Shown in pieces: positions 1 to 8,353 of a stretch of 64,000 nt of DNA (position 1 is the first letter of the stretch; every line of letters begins with the position of its first letter). Both the position numbers and the translations under genes were made by a program. Under the pieces are notes generated by a model. That model had not been told where the DNA came from. It ran no database searches and saw only the letters and a program-made list of their open reading frames with translations. Source of the stretch: Roseibacillus ishigakijimensis (GTDB lineage: Bacteria > Verrucomicrobiota > Verrucomicrobiia > Verrucomicrobiales > Akkermansiaceae); assembly GCF_016595415.1 (NCBI RefSeq), contig NZ_JAENIO010000003.1:62001-126000 (forward strand). Direction: 5' to 3'.

Positions 1-12
1 CATTCACTGGCT

Positions 13-939
13 TCAGAGGCGTTCGAGGGCTTGGTTGGCTGCTCCCAGCATACCGGCCTCATTGCCAAAGTGGGCGGGGAGAAGTTGGAGATTTTCTTTG
101 AAGGGTTCTCCGATTTGGGAAAAGAGTTTTTCCTTGAGGGGGAGAAACAGGAGATCGCCGGCCTTGGAGACCCCTCCACCGATGATGATGGCCTCGGGAT
201 TGAGCAGAAAAACGGTTGAGGTGAGGGCACAGGCAAGCTTTTCGGCAATGCCGTCCCACACCCGGAGAGCGACCGGATCGCCCTCGAGGGCGGATTCGGC
301 GAGGGTTTTGGGAGAGCAGTCGTCGAGGGAGAGACGGTGGCCGGCCTCGCGGTAGAGCTCCCGGGCGCGCGCCACAATCTCGTTGTTGCCGATGTATTCT
401 TCGAGGCCGCCATGGTTGCCATATGGGCCGGTGCGGCCCTTGTAATTGATGGACACGTGGCCGAGCTCCGAGCCCACTGAATTGGCTCCGCGGGCCAGTT
501 TGCCATCGATGACGAGGCCGCCGCCCACCCCGGTGCCAAGGGTGAGAGCCACCAGGTGGTTGAAGCCGCGTCCGGCCCCCAGCTTCCACTCCGCGTAGGC
601 CATGGCATTGGCATCATTGTCGATGGTGGCGGGCAAGCGCAGGCGGTCCTCCAGTTCCTTTTTCAGGAAAATATTGGTCCACCCTTCCACATTGGTCAGG
701 CGATGGACCCGACCGGTGGGGAAGTCGACAAAGCCGGGCATCCCTGCTCCCACTGCCGCGATGCCGGGGAAACGAGCCCGGAGGGCCTCCGCCGTGCGGG
801 CGATATCATCGATGAGAGGGGGCGCCGAGGTGTAGTCCTGGGTGGCGATGGGGGGGGCTTTGTCCAGAATTTCCGAACCTTGCACCACCCCGATTTTTAC
901 CGTGGTGCCCCCGAAGTCGATGCCAATTGCCTGTTGCAT
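13..939 (-). CDS. ROK-family sugar kinase (glucokinase-like)
   Basis: A 308-residue ROK kinase, which would phosphorylate glucose or a related hexose with ATP in the cytoplasm. The N-terminal phosphate loop DFGGTTVK lies at residues 8-15, the catalytic Asp is D109 in the DNDANA motif, and GTGVGGG lies near 135-141. A His at 161 is kept, but the usual CxCGxxGCxE zinc motif reads GPYGNHGGLE (171-180), so all three zinc cysteines are absent. Length is normal for the family. ATG start, placed 6 bases after a TAAGGT -10 box. It is followed on the same strand after a gap by nothing in the window. Substrate cannot be read from sequence; the family also holds fructokinases, ManNAc kinases and repressors, but no HTH domain is present. 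Confidence 0.88.
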   Translation of the reverse strand: MQQAIGIDFGGTTVKIGVVQGSEILDKAPPIATQDYTSAPPLIDDIARTAEALRARFPGIAAVGAGMPGFVDFPTGRVHRLTNVEGWTNIFLKKELEDRLRLPATIDNDANAMAYAEWKLGAGRGFNHLVALTLGTGVGGGLVIDGKLARGANSVGSELGHVSINYKGRTGPYGNHGGLEEYIGNNEIVARARELYREAGHRLSLDDCSPKTLAESALEGDPVALRVWDGIAEKLACALTSTVFLLNPEAIIIGGGVSKAGDLLFLPLKEKLFSQIGEPFKENLQLLPAHFGNEAGMLGAANQALERL

Positions 940-945
940 GGCGCG

Positions 946-951
946 ACCTTA
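946..951 (-). promoter_or_regulatory. -10 box of ROK kinase gene, leaderless geometry
   Basis: TAAGGT on the minus strand ends 6 bases before the ATG at 939. No convincing -35 was found at 16-18 bp spacing. The box matches those of other genes in this window that start the same way. Confidence 0.45.
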
Positions 952-1028
952 GCGACTCTCGGGAAGAGGGGGAGGAGAAATTCCGTCGTCCTTGCCATCA
1001 CCTCTCCCGTCGATTCGAGGGAAGGCCC

Positions 1029-2180
1029 TCAGTTGGCGCGGTGCTCCTCGATGAGCTTGGCGAAGTCGCTGAAGAACTCGCGCTCGTCGTTCGGGCCGGG
1101 AGCGGCTTCCGGGTGATGCTGCACGGAAAAGACCGGTGCCACCGTCGAGCGAGTGCCTTCCACCGTGTTGTCGTTCAGGTTCCGGTGGGTCACTTCGGTA
1201 TCGGGCGGGAGGTTGTCGCCATCAGTGGCAAAACCGTGGTTCTGGGCGGTGATGGCGACTTGGCCGCTGCGCAGATCCTTGACCGGTTGGTTGCCGCCGC
1301 GGTGACCGAACTTCAGCTTGTAAGTCTTTCCGCCGCAGGCGTGGGTCAGCAGCTGGTGACCGAGGCAAATGCCGAAGAGAGGAGTCTGACCGATGAGTTC
1401 GCGAATCTCGCTGTGCACGTATTCCAGTGAAGCGGGGTCCCCGGGGCCGTTGGAAAGAAAGACACCGTCGGGATTCATGGCCAGCACCTCTTTGGCCGGC
1501 GTGGTGGCTGGCACGACGGTCACGTCGAAACCTTCCTGGCGCAGGCGGCGCAGGATGTTGCGTTTGATGCCGAAGTCGTAGGCCACAATCTTGTATTTGG
1601 GCTCCTCCAGAGGCAGGTAGTTGCCCTCGATTCCTTGGGAAGTGGAGGGGATGGTCCACGGGCGCGATTCGCCTTCCCAGTGATAGACTTTGTCGGTGGT
1701 GACTTCCTTCACGTAATCCGCGCCAAGCATGGAAGGGGCGTCTTGGGCCGCCTTCACCGCTTCCTCGGCAGAGAGTTCGGTGGTCAGGCAGGCCCGCATG
1801 GCTCCCGCCGAGCGGAGGTGTTTGGTCAGGGCCCGGGTATCGATGTCGTCGATGCCGATGACTTTGTTTTCCGCCAAATAGTCGCTGAGAGTCTGCTGGG
1901 AGCGCCAGCTGGAGGGGATGTCGCAGAGTTCGCCCACCACGAATCCGCGCACATGAACTTGGTCCGATTCAGCGTCTTCGGGATTGATTCCGTAGTTGCC
2001 AATCTGCGGGTAGGTCATGGTCACGATCTGGCCACGGTAGGAGGGATCGGTAAGAATCTCCTGATAGCCGGTCATCGAGGTGTTGAAACACGCCTCCCCG
2101 GTGGTTGTTCCTTCGTGTCCAAAAGCGGTTCCTTCAAAAACCCGCCCGTCTTCCAGTGCCAAAAGAGCCTTTTTACGCAT
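1029..2180 (-). CDS. carA: Carbamoyl-phosphate synthase small (glutaminase) subunit
   Basis: A 383-residue glutaminase subunit that releases ammonia from glutamine for the CarB synthetase, feeding pyrimidine and arginine synthesis. The N-terminal CPSase_sm_chain domain covers about residues 1-150 ([21 protein letters not shown]). The class I amidotransferase domain follows, with nucleophile C272 in GICLGHQ and H356/E358 in HHPE. Length is typical. ATG start. The partner carB is not in the window, so the two subunits are encoded apart or carB lies outside. No clear leaderless promoter was seen upstream. Confidence 0.96.
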   Translation of the reverse strand: MRKKALLALEDGRVFEGTAFGHEGTTTGEACFNTSMTGYQEILTDPSYRGQIVTMTYPQIGNYGINPEDAESDQVHVRGFVVGELCDIPSSWRSQQTLSDYLAENKVIGIDDIDTRALTKHLRSAGAMRACLTTELSAEEAVKAAQDAPSMLGADYVKEVTTDKVYHWEGESRPWTIPSTSQGIEGNYLPLEEPKYKIVAYDFGIKRNILRRLRQEGFDVTVVPATTPAKEVLAMNPDGVFLSNGPGDPASLEYVHSEIRELIGQTPLFGICLGHQLLTHACGGKTYKLKFGHRGGNQPVKDLRSGQVAITAQNHGFATDGDNLPPDTEVTHRNLNDNTVEGTRSTVAPVFSVQHHPEAAPGPNDEREFFSDFAKLIEEHRAN

Positions 2181-2266
2181 CGCGAGAGCGGAGCATGGAC
2201 CCGGATTCGGTGGCTGGCCAGAGTTAATTGCGAAAGTCTGCGCGAATCCCTGTCCGTGAGAACGGA

Positions 2267-2293
2267 AAAAGCCTTTCCACCCGCGTGGAAAGA
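2267..2293 (-). terminator. Intrinsic terminator of the PEP-CTERM gene
   Basis: On the minus strand, CTTTCCAC, a GCGG loop and GTGGAAAG form an 8-bp hairpin, followed by GC and five T. It sits about 30 bases beyond the stop codon at 2325 and upstream of carA, separating the two genes. Confidence 0.8.
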
Positions 2294-2324
2294 CTTTCGG
2301 GATGGTGGGAGAGAGAGCGGGGAA

Positions 2325-3032
2325 TCAGCGGCGACGGCGCAGAAGGCTGAGACCGCCACTGGCGACCAACAGCAAGGAGGAGGGCTCGGGGATGGGGTTC
2401 ACCGTGATGCCGAAGTCCATATTGCGGGTCCATGCGTTGGTGCCGGCATCCAATCGGGTGAGTTCCCAAACGATAGAATTCGTGGCCGCAAAGTCGGCGT
2501 TACTGTTATTGTAGTCGTAGCTGCCGGTTCCATCTGTTGACAGGGTGATGACTTGGCTATTGACCGTTCCTTCGGTGACCAAGCCCTCCACATCGGTCGA
2601 GGAGGATTGGCCCAAACCGGCTCCGGTGAAACCGTCAAAAGTAACCGTGTAGGATGAATCTTCCGGGGTCGCTGAGACGAAGGTGAGAGTGAGGGTGTTG
2701 CCGACTTGCCAAGTGTTACCGCTGGCGTCTCGGGGCCGGAGGCCTTGGCCATTTTGGTTGATGCCGTTTGCGGCGTTGGTAGCCAGGTTGAAGACGAGAT
2801 TGACGTCGGTTTCAGAGAGCCCGGTCCAAGTTAATTCAACATTGTAGGGAGCGGAGTTTTGATTGGAGGCGTAATCATAGCCTGAAGTGAAGACGAAGCT
2901 TCCTTGGGAGGCTGTTCCCTGAGTGATTCCCGCGCGCAAGTCGAGATTTTCAACTGTGTAGCTTGCTCCTTGTGCGCAGGCGAGGGTTCCGGCGAAGAGG
3001 GCGGCCAACTTGAAAGTGAAATGAGTGTTCAT
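2325..3032 (-). CDS. PEP-CTERM sorting-domain exported protein
   Basis: A secreted protein of about 235 residues with a signal peptide (MNTHFTFKLAALFAG, likely cut after CAQGA) and a C-terminal PEP-CTERM anchor: IPEPSS, a hydrophobic stretch LLLVASGGLSLL, then four Arg. The body is rich in Thr, Ser, Asn and Gly with beta-type alternation and no catalytic motif. PEP-CTERM proteins are processed by an exosortase (EpsH/XrtA type) and linked to exopolysaccharide or envelope; no exosortase gene is in the window. An ATG seven codons further upstream exists, but the inner ATG gives a cleaner signal peptide. It ends in a good terminator, so it is probably monocistronic. Confidence 0.85.
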   Translation of the reverse strand: MNTHFTFKLAALFAGTLACAQGASYTVENLDLRAGITQGTASQGSFVFTSGYDYASNQNSAPYNVELTWTGLSETDVNLVFNLATNAANGINQNGQGLRPRDASGNTWQVGNTLTLTFVSATPEDSSYTVTFDGFTGAGLGQSSSTDVEGLVTEGTVNSQVITLSTDGTGSYDYNNSNADFAATNSIVWELTRLDAGTNAWTRNMDFGITVNPIPEPSSLLLVASGGLSLLRRRR

Positions 3033-3140
3033 GGCTATTTGGGTGGGGGTCAATCCGAAGACCCTGCACCTAGGCCATGTGCGCCAAACTCAGCTTGTGC
3101 AAAGTTTGTTGCTTTTTAGTAACGGAAAGAGACTGTTTTT

Positions 3141-4409
3141 TTAAAAACTCCCGCTGAGGCCGAGAGAGAAGAGCTGGATGTCGCCTTCGGCCTTGCTGCG
3201 CGTATCGATGAGGCCTTTGTCGTTCTGACCCAGAGATACCGAATCGATGAAGATGTAGCTGTATCCCGCATCAAGAGTGAGATGTTCGTTGACGGCATAG
3301 CTGGCACCGATGCTGAGCCAGAAGCGATCACTGTCCGGAATGCGCAGATTGCGGTTCTCATCATCGACCGGGCTTTCGTCAAAGGCGATTCCCGCGCGGA
3401 AGGTCCATTGCGAGTCGTGGGAATAGGTGGCGCCCAGGGCATAGCGGAAGGAGTCCTCCCAATTTTGCGGGGTGCGCAGGCCGGCATTGATTGCCGCGTC
3501 CACTGCCGCATTGCCGGTATCGACTTTGGGTTCGAGAGCTTCGAAGCTGCTCCATTGGGTCCAGAAGACATCGCCATGCAAGGACCACTTCTCGTTGAGC
3601 TGGTGAAAGAGGCTGAACTCGATGGACGCGGGCAATTCCAGGGCCAAGTCTCCCGGGACGGTGGCCCCGCCCACGATGCTGCCATCCACCTCTCCCTCCA
3701 GATCGAGATCGATGGCAGAGCGGTAACTCAGCCCGACCCGGGTTTGTGGCGAGAACTCGTAGAGGAGGCCCAGATTGTAGCCGAAGCCCCAGTCGTCACC
3801 TTCCAGTCCAAAGGAGGGAAAGGCGGTGCCGGTGACGGCGTGGGCGGTCAATTCTCCTTCCGCATAGAGGGCATTGAAGCCGCCCCCCACGAGCAGACGG
3901 TCGCTGAGGCGGAAGCTGAAACTCGGGTTGAGGTTGACGCTGGTGATTTCGGAGTCCTTGGTCCCCATGAGGTTGGCGTCGGCGGAGTCATAGCTGGTGC
4001 GCAGTCCATAGGTGGTGTAGAGGCCCAGACCGAGAGCGAGATCGTCGGTGACGCGCTTGGTGGCGTAAAGGTAGGGCACCCAGGCGGACTCGGCAATGTC
4101 GTCAGCCTTGAAGGAGGGACCGTCATTCCCTCCCCGCAGGGCCGGGTAGTAGGTGACATCCGCGCCCGGTTCGATGTAAGTCACCCCACTCGCAAAGTGC
4201 CAATCGCCGCCCAGCAGCAGCAGCGCGGCCGGATTGGAGGATAGGACGGTGGCATTGTCCGCGATGGCCGCTTCCCCCGAAAAGGCTCGTCCCAATCCTG
4301 ACGCCGAGCGCTCGGACAGTTGAAATCCTGCTCCCGGCAGTGAGGGGGTGCTGGCGTAGAGGGCAAGGAGAAGGGAGGCCTGGGCGATGCGGGCAGGGGT
4401 CGTTTTCAT
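3141..4409 (-). CDS. OmpP1/FadL-family outer-membrane transporter
   Basis: A 422-residue outer-membrane beta-barrel of the FadL/TodX family, which carries hydrophobic compounds such as fatty acids or aromatics across the outer membrane. After a signal peptide (MKTTPARIAQ... cut near PGA) comes the family N-terminus AGFQLSERSASGLG with a following NPAALL hatch motif; the chain ends in Phe (LGLSGSF), as barrels do. ATG was preferred over an in-frame GTG four codons upstream. The substrate is unknown. A paralogue-like barrel lies at 59161-60363. Confidence 0.85.
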   Translation of the reverse strand: MKTTPARIAQASLLLALYASTPSLPGAGFQLSERSASGLGRAFSGEAAIADNATVLSSNPAALLLLGGDWHFASGVTYIEPGADVTYYPALRGGNDGPSFKADDIAESAWVPYLYATKRVTDDLALGLGLYTTYGLRTSYDSADANLMGTKDSEITSVNLNPSFSFRLSDRLLVGGGFNALYAEGELTAHAVTGTAFPSFGLEGDDWGFGYNLGLLYEFSPQTRVGLSYRSAIDLDLEGEVDGSIVGGATVPGDLALELPASIEFSLFHQLNEKWSLHGDVFWTQWSSFEALEPKVDTGNAAVDAAINAGLRTPQNWEDSFRYALGATYSHDSQWTFRAGIAFDESPVDDENRNLRIPDSDRFWLSIGASYAVNEHLTLDAGYSYIFIDSVSLGQNDKGLIDTRSKAEGDIQLFSLGLSGSF

Positions 4410-4423
4410 GGATGGCAGCACGG

Positions 4424-4440
4424 GGACGAAAAAACCGTCC
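4424..4440 (-). other. Small hairpin in the leader of the FadL-type gene
   Basis: GGACG, a GTTTTTT loop and CGTCC lie 14 bases upstream of the ATG at 4409. A TTGACC element further upstream suggests this gene has a real 5' leader. Function is unknown; it may affect translation. Confidence 0.3.
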
Positions 4441-4496
4441 TGCCAACTTGCCCAGAGCTTCCCGGTGAGGTCAAGACTGCAAGGGGGGATTTTCCC

Positions 4497-4814
4497 TCAT
4501 CCCGCGTAGAAGTGCTGCACGAGAAGGCCGATAGCGGTTAGCAGCCCGAGGAAGGCGTAGAGGGAGGGCCGTTGCTTGAGGGCGCGGCCTCCCGCCGAAA
4601 GCACCCGGGACCAGAGAATGAGGAGGTAAAAGAAAACGACGGTGAAGGCGGCCCCGACGAGGAAAGGCCGCAGCCCGCCATGGGCCAGCCAGTGCACGAA
4701 TTCCAACAGAAGGAAACCACCGCCGAGGAGAATCACCGCGCCCACCAGAATACGGAGAAATGCGTCCAGTTTGGGATCGGGGGGGAGAGGCTGGCTCTCG
4801 TCTTCGTGATACAT
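4497..4814 (-). CDS. Small inner-membrane protein of unknown function
   Basis: A 105-residue protein with a short charged, Pro-rich cytoplasmic N-terminus (MYHEDESQPLPPDP) and three hydrophobic segments, at about residues 22-45, 52-70 and 87-102. No catalytic or ligand motif is visible. ATG start is supported by an unusually clear promoter, TTGCAG-N16-TAAGGT, ending 6 bases before it. The next gene upstream (methyltransferase) reads in the same direction 45 bases away. I do not recognise the family. Confidence 0.72.
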   Translation of the reverse strand: MYHEDESQPLPPDPKLDAFLRILVGAVILLGGGFLLLEFVHWLAHGGLRPFLVGAAFTVVFFYLLILWSRVLSAGGRALKQRPSLYAFLGLLTAIGLLVQHFYAG

Positions 4815-4820
4815 GGCCTC

Positions 4821-4848
4821 ACCTTATCGCCAAAGCGCCCTCCTGCAA
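4821..4848 (-). promoter_or_regulatory. Leaderless promoter of the small membrane protein
   Basis: Minus strand: -35 TTGCAG (4848-4843), 16-bp spacer, -10 TAAGGT (4826-4821), then 6 bases to the ATG at 4814. There is no room for a Shine-Dalgarno sequence. Confidence 0.65.
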
Positions 4849-4859
4849 ATGCGGCTTTT

Positions 4860-5510
4860 TCAGACCAGGATACGGGGCAAGTCCTCTCGGGGCTCTCGTG
4901 AGAAAACGGCGAGATGACGGTCGACGGATTTTCCCGCGGTCTGAAGGACGGGACGGGAGCGGGGATTGCGCACGGTGGTGAGGCGGTGGGCTCCCAGCGA
5001 TTCCAAGGCCGAGAGCGCGAGGAGGTGCTCCTTGTCGAAGTAAGAGGTGATGATGAGGAGTCCGTCTGGGCTGAGCTGGTGGAGCGCGTGGTCGAAGAGT
5101 GTGGTCCACAGCTGGGGACCGTTCCAGAAGTTTTGGTGGCGGAAAAAGGCAAGGTGGGTCGGGCTTGGGATCTCCCGCAATTCAGGCAGCTTGGAGGCAT
5201 CGAGGGTGAGAAAGCGAGCCTGCAGGCGGGAGGATTGCCCCTGCTGGGCGGACCAGCGGGCCGAGGCTTCATCCAGCTCGGCAGCGCGGATGTCGATGCC
5301 GGTGAAGCGGGTCTCGCCCAGAGGATGGGAGAAAAGGTCGGCGAGGAGTCCGGTCTCATCCGATCGGCCGCAAGCGAGGTTAAGAACATGCCGATCGGGC
5401 GGGAGTCCGGGGCTCAGATGGGGCACGGCATGGCTCTGCAGGAGCAGGCGCAGCGAGGCCAGATCCTCGGGAGTTTCGCGGTAGGAAAAAGGGCGGTTCG
5501 GCAGATGCAC
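4860..5510 (-). CDS. SAM-dependent methyltransferase-like protein
   Basis: About 216 residues with a class I methyltransferase fold. The SAM-binding motif I reads VLNLACGRSDETGLL, followed by an acidic strand end (FTGIDIRAAELDEA) and a post-motif strand SPDGLLIITSYF typical of the family. The substrate is unknown. The frame stays open upstream to 5780, but that part is antisense to the divergent kinase gene; the GTG at 5510 (VHLPNRPFSY) is the first start after the intergenic region and gives a sensible N-terminus. Start choice is moderately sure. Confidence 0.7.
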   Translation of the reverse strand: MHLPNRPFSYRETPEDLASLRLLLQSHAVPHLSPGLPPDRHVLNLACGRSDETGLLADLFSHPLGETRFTGIDIRAAELDEASARWSAQQGQSSRLQARFLTLDASKLPELREIPSPTHLAFFRHQNFWNGPQLWTTLFDHALHQLSPDGLLIITSYFDKEHLLALSALESLGAHRLTTVRNPRSRPVLQTAGKSVDRHLAVFSREPREDLPRILV

Positions 5511-5620
5511 GTTGCCGGGAGCTAGACAGGCGGGCCCTCTTTTGGCGAGCCGGAATGTCGCCTGCCTGGTGGGGAACCCCTGGGATTGGCCGCGCTGACT
5601 CAGGGAGACAGTCTTGGGGA

Positions 5621-5650
5621 TTGTCAATTTGGTCAACAAACCCTTAGCCT
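5621..5650 (+). promoter_or_regulatory. Promoter of the NahK-like kinase gene
   Basis: TTGTCA (5621-5626), 18-bp spacer, TAGCCT (5645-5650), then 8 bases to the GTG at 5659. The fit supports the GTG rather than the TTG at 5614 as the start. Confidence 0.55.
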
Positions 5651-5658
5651 GCGCTTTC

Positions 5659-6789
5659 GTGAGTGAAAAGAGACCTATCGAACGGATCGAAGAGATTGCC
5701 AATTTGTTCGCGATCGAGGGCCATTTGATCGAGGCCGAGGAAGTGGAGACTGGTCTCATCAACTCCACCTGGTTGGCCACTTATCAGAATCCGCGTGGGC
5801 AATGCAGCCGCTTCATTTTGCAACGAATCAATGAAACGGTCTTTGGCGATCCGCTGGAGGTGATGCGCAATGTGGAATGCGTGACCCGGCACATCAACGA
5901 AAAGGTCCTGCGGGTGAAAAAAGACTTTGGCGGCCACACCCTCAGTCTCTATCCCGGGCGCAAGGGCTCCAGTTTCGTGAAAGGGCCCCACGGGGGGATT
6001 TGGCGTTGCTACAACTTCATCGAAGGCTGCCGCACCTATGATGTGGTGGAGAACACCCGCCAGGCTTATCAAGCCGGACATGCTTTCGGGGCTTTCCAGG
6101 ATTTGGTGAGCGACCTGTCTCCCCAGGAAATCATCGAGGTGATTCCCGACTTTCACAACACTCCCAAACGCTATGAAAATCTGCTACAGGCCGTGGCGGT
6201 GGATGAGTGCGATCGGGTCCGGGAGGTGCAAGCGGAATTGGCATGGATCGAATCCATGGCTGGCGAGATGGACAAAGTGACCAAATTGGTGGCGGCCGGA
6301 GAACTCCCTGTTCGGGTGACTCACAATGACACCAAGATCAACAATGTGCTTTTCGATATGAATTCCGACGAGGCGATGTGTGTGATCGACCTCGATACCG
6401 TCATGCCGGGGCTCTCTCTCTATGACTTTGGCGATCTGGTGCGCACCTCGACCAATCCGGCGGCGGAGGATGAGCGCGATCTGGAGAAAGTGTGCATGCG
6501 CATGCCCATCTTCGAAGCGTTGGTGGAAGGCTATCTGGAGGCTGTGGGGGAGGAACTCACCCGGCGCGAAATTGAGCTGCTGCCCTTCTCCGGTTGTCTC
6601 ATCTCCCTGGAGCTGGGGATGCGCTTTCTGACCGACTACTTGTCCGGGGACCGCTACTTCCGGGTGAAACGGCCGGGCCAAAATCTCGACCGGGCCCGCA
6701 CCCAGCTGAAGTTGGCTCGCGAAATCGCGGCCGCCGAAGACCGGATGCAGGCCTACGTGGATAAGGTGGCGAGCGCGTTATTCGCCTGA
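5659..6789 (+). CDS. APH-fold sugar 1-kinase, NahK-like
   Basis: A 376-residue kinase of the aminoglycoside phosphotransferase fold, closest in my recognition to N-acetylhexosamine 1-kinase (NahK), which makes HexNAc-1-phosphate in salvage of glycans. Catalytic loop HNDTKINN is at about residues 222-229 and the metal-binding motif IDLDT at about 243-247, followed by the usual YDFGDLVRT. The N-terminus VSEKRPIERIEEIANLF matches where this family begins, so GTG at 5659 was chosen over TTG at 5614, although the TTG has a GGGAG ahead of it. It is a lone plus-strand gene among minus-strand neighbours. No uridylyltransferase or phosphorylase partner is present, so the substrate is inference. Confidence 0.78.
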   Translation: MSEKRPIERIEEIANLFAIEGHLIEAEEVETGLINSTWLATYQNPRGQCSRFILQRINETVFGDPLEVMRNVECVTRHINEKVLRVKKDFGGHTLSLYPGRKGSSFVKGPHGGIWRCYNFIEGCRTYDVVENTRQAYQAGHAFGAFQDLVSDLSPQEIIEVIPDFHNTPKRYENLLQAVAVDECDRVREVQAELAWIESMAGEMDKVTKLVAAGELPVRVTHNDTKINNVLFDMNSDEAMCVIDLDTVMPGLSLYDFGDLVRTSTNPAAEDERDLEKVCMRMPIFEALVEGYLEAVGEELTRREIELLPFSGCLISLELGMRFLTDYLSGDRYFRVKRPGQNLDRARTQLKLAREIAAAEDRMQAYVDKVASALFA

Positions 6790-6893
6790 CCGGGAACCTT
6801 TGAGAGAGCGGAAGCCCGCCAGGGGCCTCCGGTCCGGGCCGAGGGATAGCGGAGCCCGATGCCCGCAGCACCCTCTCATTCTCCACTCCGGGC

Positions 6894-8183
6894 TTAGAAA
6901 ATCTCTTGAGCCAAGAGATCGTCGAAGGTCTGGCGCTTGCGGATAATGGTGGCCTGGTCGCCATCCACGAGGACTTCGGTGGGCAGGGGCCGCGAGTTGT
7001 AAGTCGAGCCCATCACCGCGCCGTAAGCGCCCGCCGACATGAGGGCGAGCAGCTCTCCTTCTTGAAAGTCCGGCAGTTCCCGGTCTTGGCAGAAGAAGTC
7101 GCCGGTTTCGCACACCGGACCGACCACATCAGTTTTCACAGTGCTACGGGGACCACCTTGGCTGAGAGGCACGATCTCATGGTAGCCCTCGTAAAGGGCG
7201 GGGCGGATGAGATCGTTCATTCCGGCATCGACGATCTTGAAGGTCTTGGCTTTGCCCTTTTTCTCATAAAGGCAGCGGGTCAGCAGGACGCCGGCATTGC
7301 CGACCAGATAGCGGCCGGGTTCGAGGAGAATTTTGAGGCCGAGAGGCTGGAGGAGAGGCACCAGCACGGCGGCATACTCCTCGGCAGTCAGGGGCTTGTC
7401 GCCAGCGGCGTGGGCTTCCCACCACTTGGGGCTGCCGGACTCCAAAGCCGGATCGTAAATGATGCCGATTCCTCCCCCGATGGAGAAAAATTCGATGCCA
7501 TACTTGGCCTTCAGATCGGCGGCCAGAGGGGCCACCTTGGCCACTGCATCGTGGAAGGGCTGCACGGTAGTCAGCTGCGAGCCAATGTGCATTTGCAGCC
7601 CCTTCAAGGCGATGTGCTCCATCTGGGAAGCGCGCTCGAAGACTTCGCCAATCACCTCAAAGTCGATGCCAAACTTGTTCTCCGATTTGCCGGTGGAAAT
7701 GTATTTGTGCGTTTTGGCGTCGACATTGGGATTCACCCGCACCGAGACGGGCGCTTTCTTGCCCATCTCGCCGGCCACTTGATTGATGAAGGCCAGCTCG
7801 GCTTCGGACTCCACATTGAAGGCGTGGATGCCGAGTTCGAGAGCATACTCGATTTCCTCCCGGGTCTTGCCCACCCCCGCAAAGGTGCATTTCGCCGGAT
7901 CGCCGCCCGCCTTGACCACGCGGAAGAGCTCGCCCCCGGAGACGATATCGAAGGAAGCGCCCATTTCCCGCAGCAGGGCGAGCACGGCCACATTGGAGTT
8001 GGCCTTCACCGCGTAGGCCACTTCGTGGTTCAGGGGAGCGAGAGCCTCATCGAGACGACGGAATTGATCGCGAATGGTGTTCGCGGAATAGACGAAAGTG
8101 GGGGTGCCCTGCTGCTCTGCGATCTCGACTAGGGAAACCTGCTCGGCATGAAGGGAATTGTCGTGGAAAGAAAAGTAGTGCAT
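6894..8183 (-). CDS. lysA: Diaminopimelate decarboxylase
   Basis: A 429-residue PLP enzyme (fold type III) making L-lysine from meso-diaminopimelate. The PLP lysine is K60 in YAVKANSN; the glycine loop FFSIGGGIGI, the EPGRYLVG phosphate-binding stretch and the CETGDFF active-site motif near the C-terminus all fit LysA rather than ornithine decarboxylase. Length is normal. ATG start. A TTGCTG-N17-CATAGT promoter lies 17 bases upstream of the start, a longer leader than most genes here. No other lysine gene is adjacent. Confidence 0.95.
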   Translation of the reverse strand: MHYFSFHDNSLHAEQVSLVEIAEQQGTPTFVYSANTIRDQFRRLDEALAPLNHEVAYAVKANSNVAVLALLREMGASFDIVSGGELFRVVKAGGDPAKCTFAGVGKTREEIEYALELGIHAFNVESEAELAFINQVAGEMGKKAPVSVRVNPNVDAKTHKYISTGKSENKFGIDFEVIGEVFERASQMEHIALKGLQMHIGSQLTTVQPFHDAVAKVAPLAADLKAKYGIEFFSIGGGIGIIYDPALESGSPKWWEAHAAGDKPLTAEEYAAVLVPLLQPLGLKILLEPGRYLVGNAGVLLTRCLYEKKGKAKTFKIVDAGMNDLIRPALYEGYHEIVPLSQGGPRSTVKTDVVGPVCETGDFFCQDRELPDFQEGELLALMSAGAYGAVMGSTYNSRPLPTEVLVDGDQATIIRKRQTFDDLLAQEIF

Positions 8184-8200
8184 GGCGTGAATGGGCGCGC

Positions 8201-8229
8201 ACTATGGGCTGCTGCTGCGGCATCAGCAA
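8201..8229 (-). promoter_or_regulatory. Promoter of lysA
   Basis: Minus strand: TTGCTG (8229-8224), 17-bp spacer, CATAGT (8206-8201), then 17 bases to the ATG at 8183. This predicts a leader of about ten bases. Confidence 0.45.
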
Positions 8230-8291
8230 GCGGCGAAGTTGTCAAGCGGCTAGGCCAAAGGGGAAGCTTCCGGGAGGGGGGCTGAGGGGAT

Positions 8292-8321
8292 AAAAAAACG
8301 CCTGCTCCGGGGAGCAGGCGT
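8292..8321 (-). terminator. Intrinsic terminator of the ClpP-like gene
   Basis: An 11-bp perfect hairpin (ACGCCTGCTCC / GGAGCAGGCGT) followed on the minus strand by a run of T, 32 bases beyond the stop at 8354. A textbook rho-independent terminator. Confidence 0.93.
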
Positions 8322-8353
8322 GGGAAAAGGTTCGGGGGTGGATAAGGAGGGCC

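Noticed and set aside
5614-5658. TTG start with GGGAG ahead for the NahK-like gene
   Set aside because: The extra 15 residues are not family-like and the region is filled by a promoter leading to the GTG at 5659.
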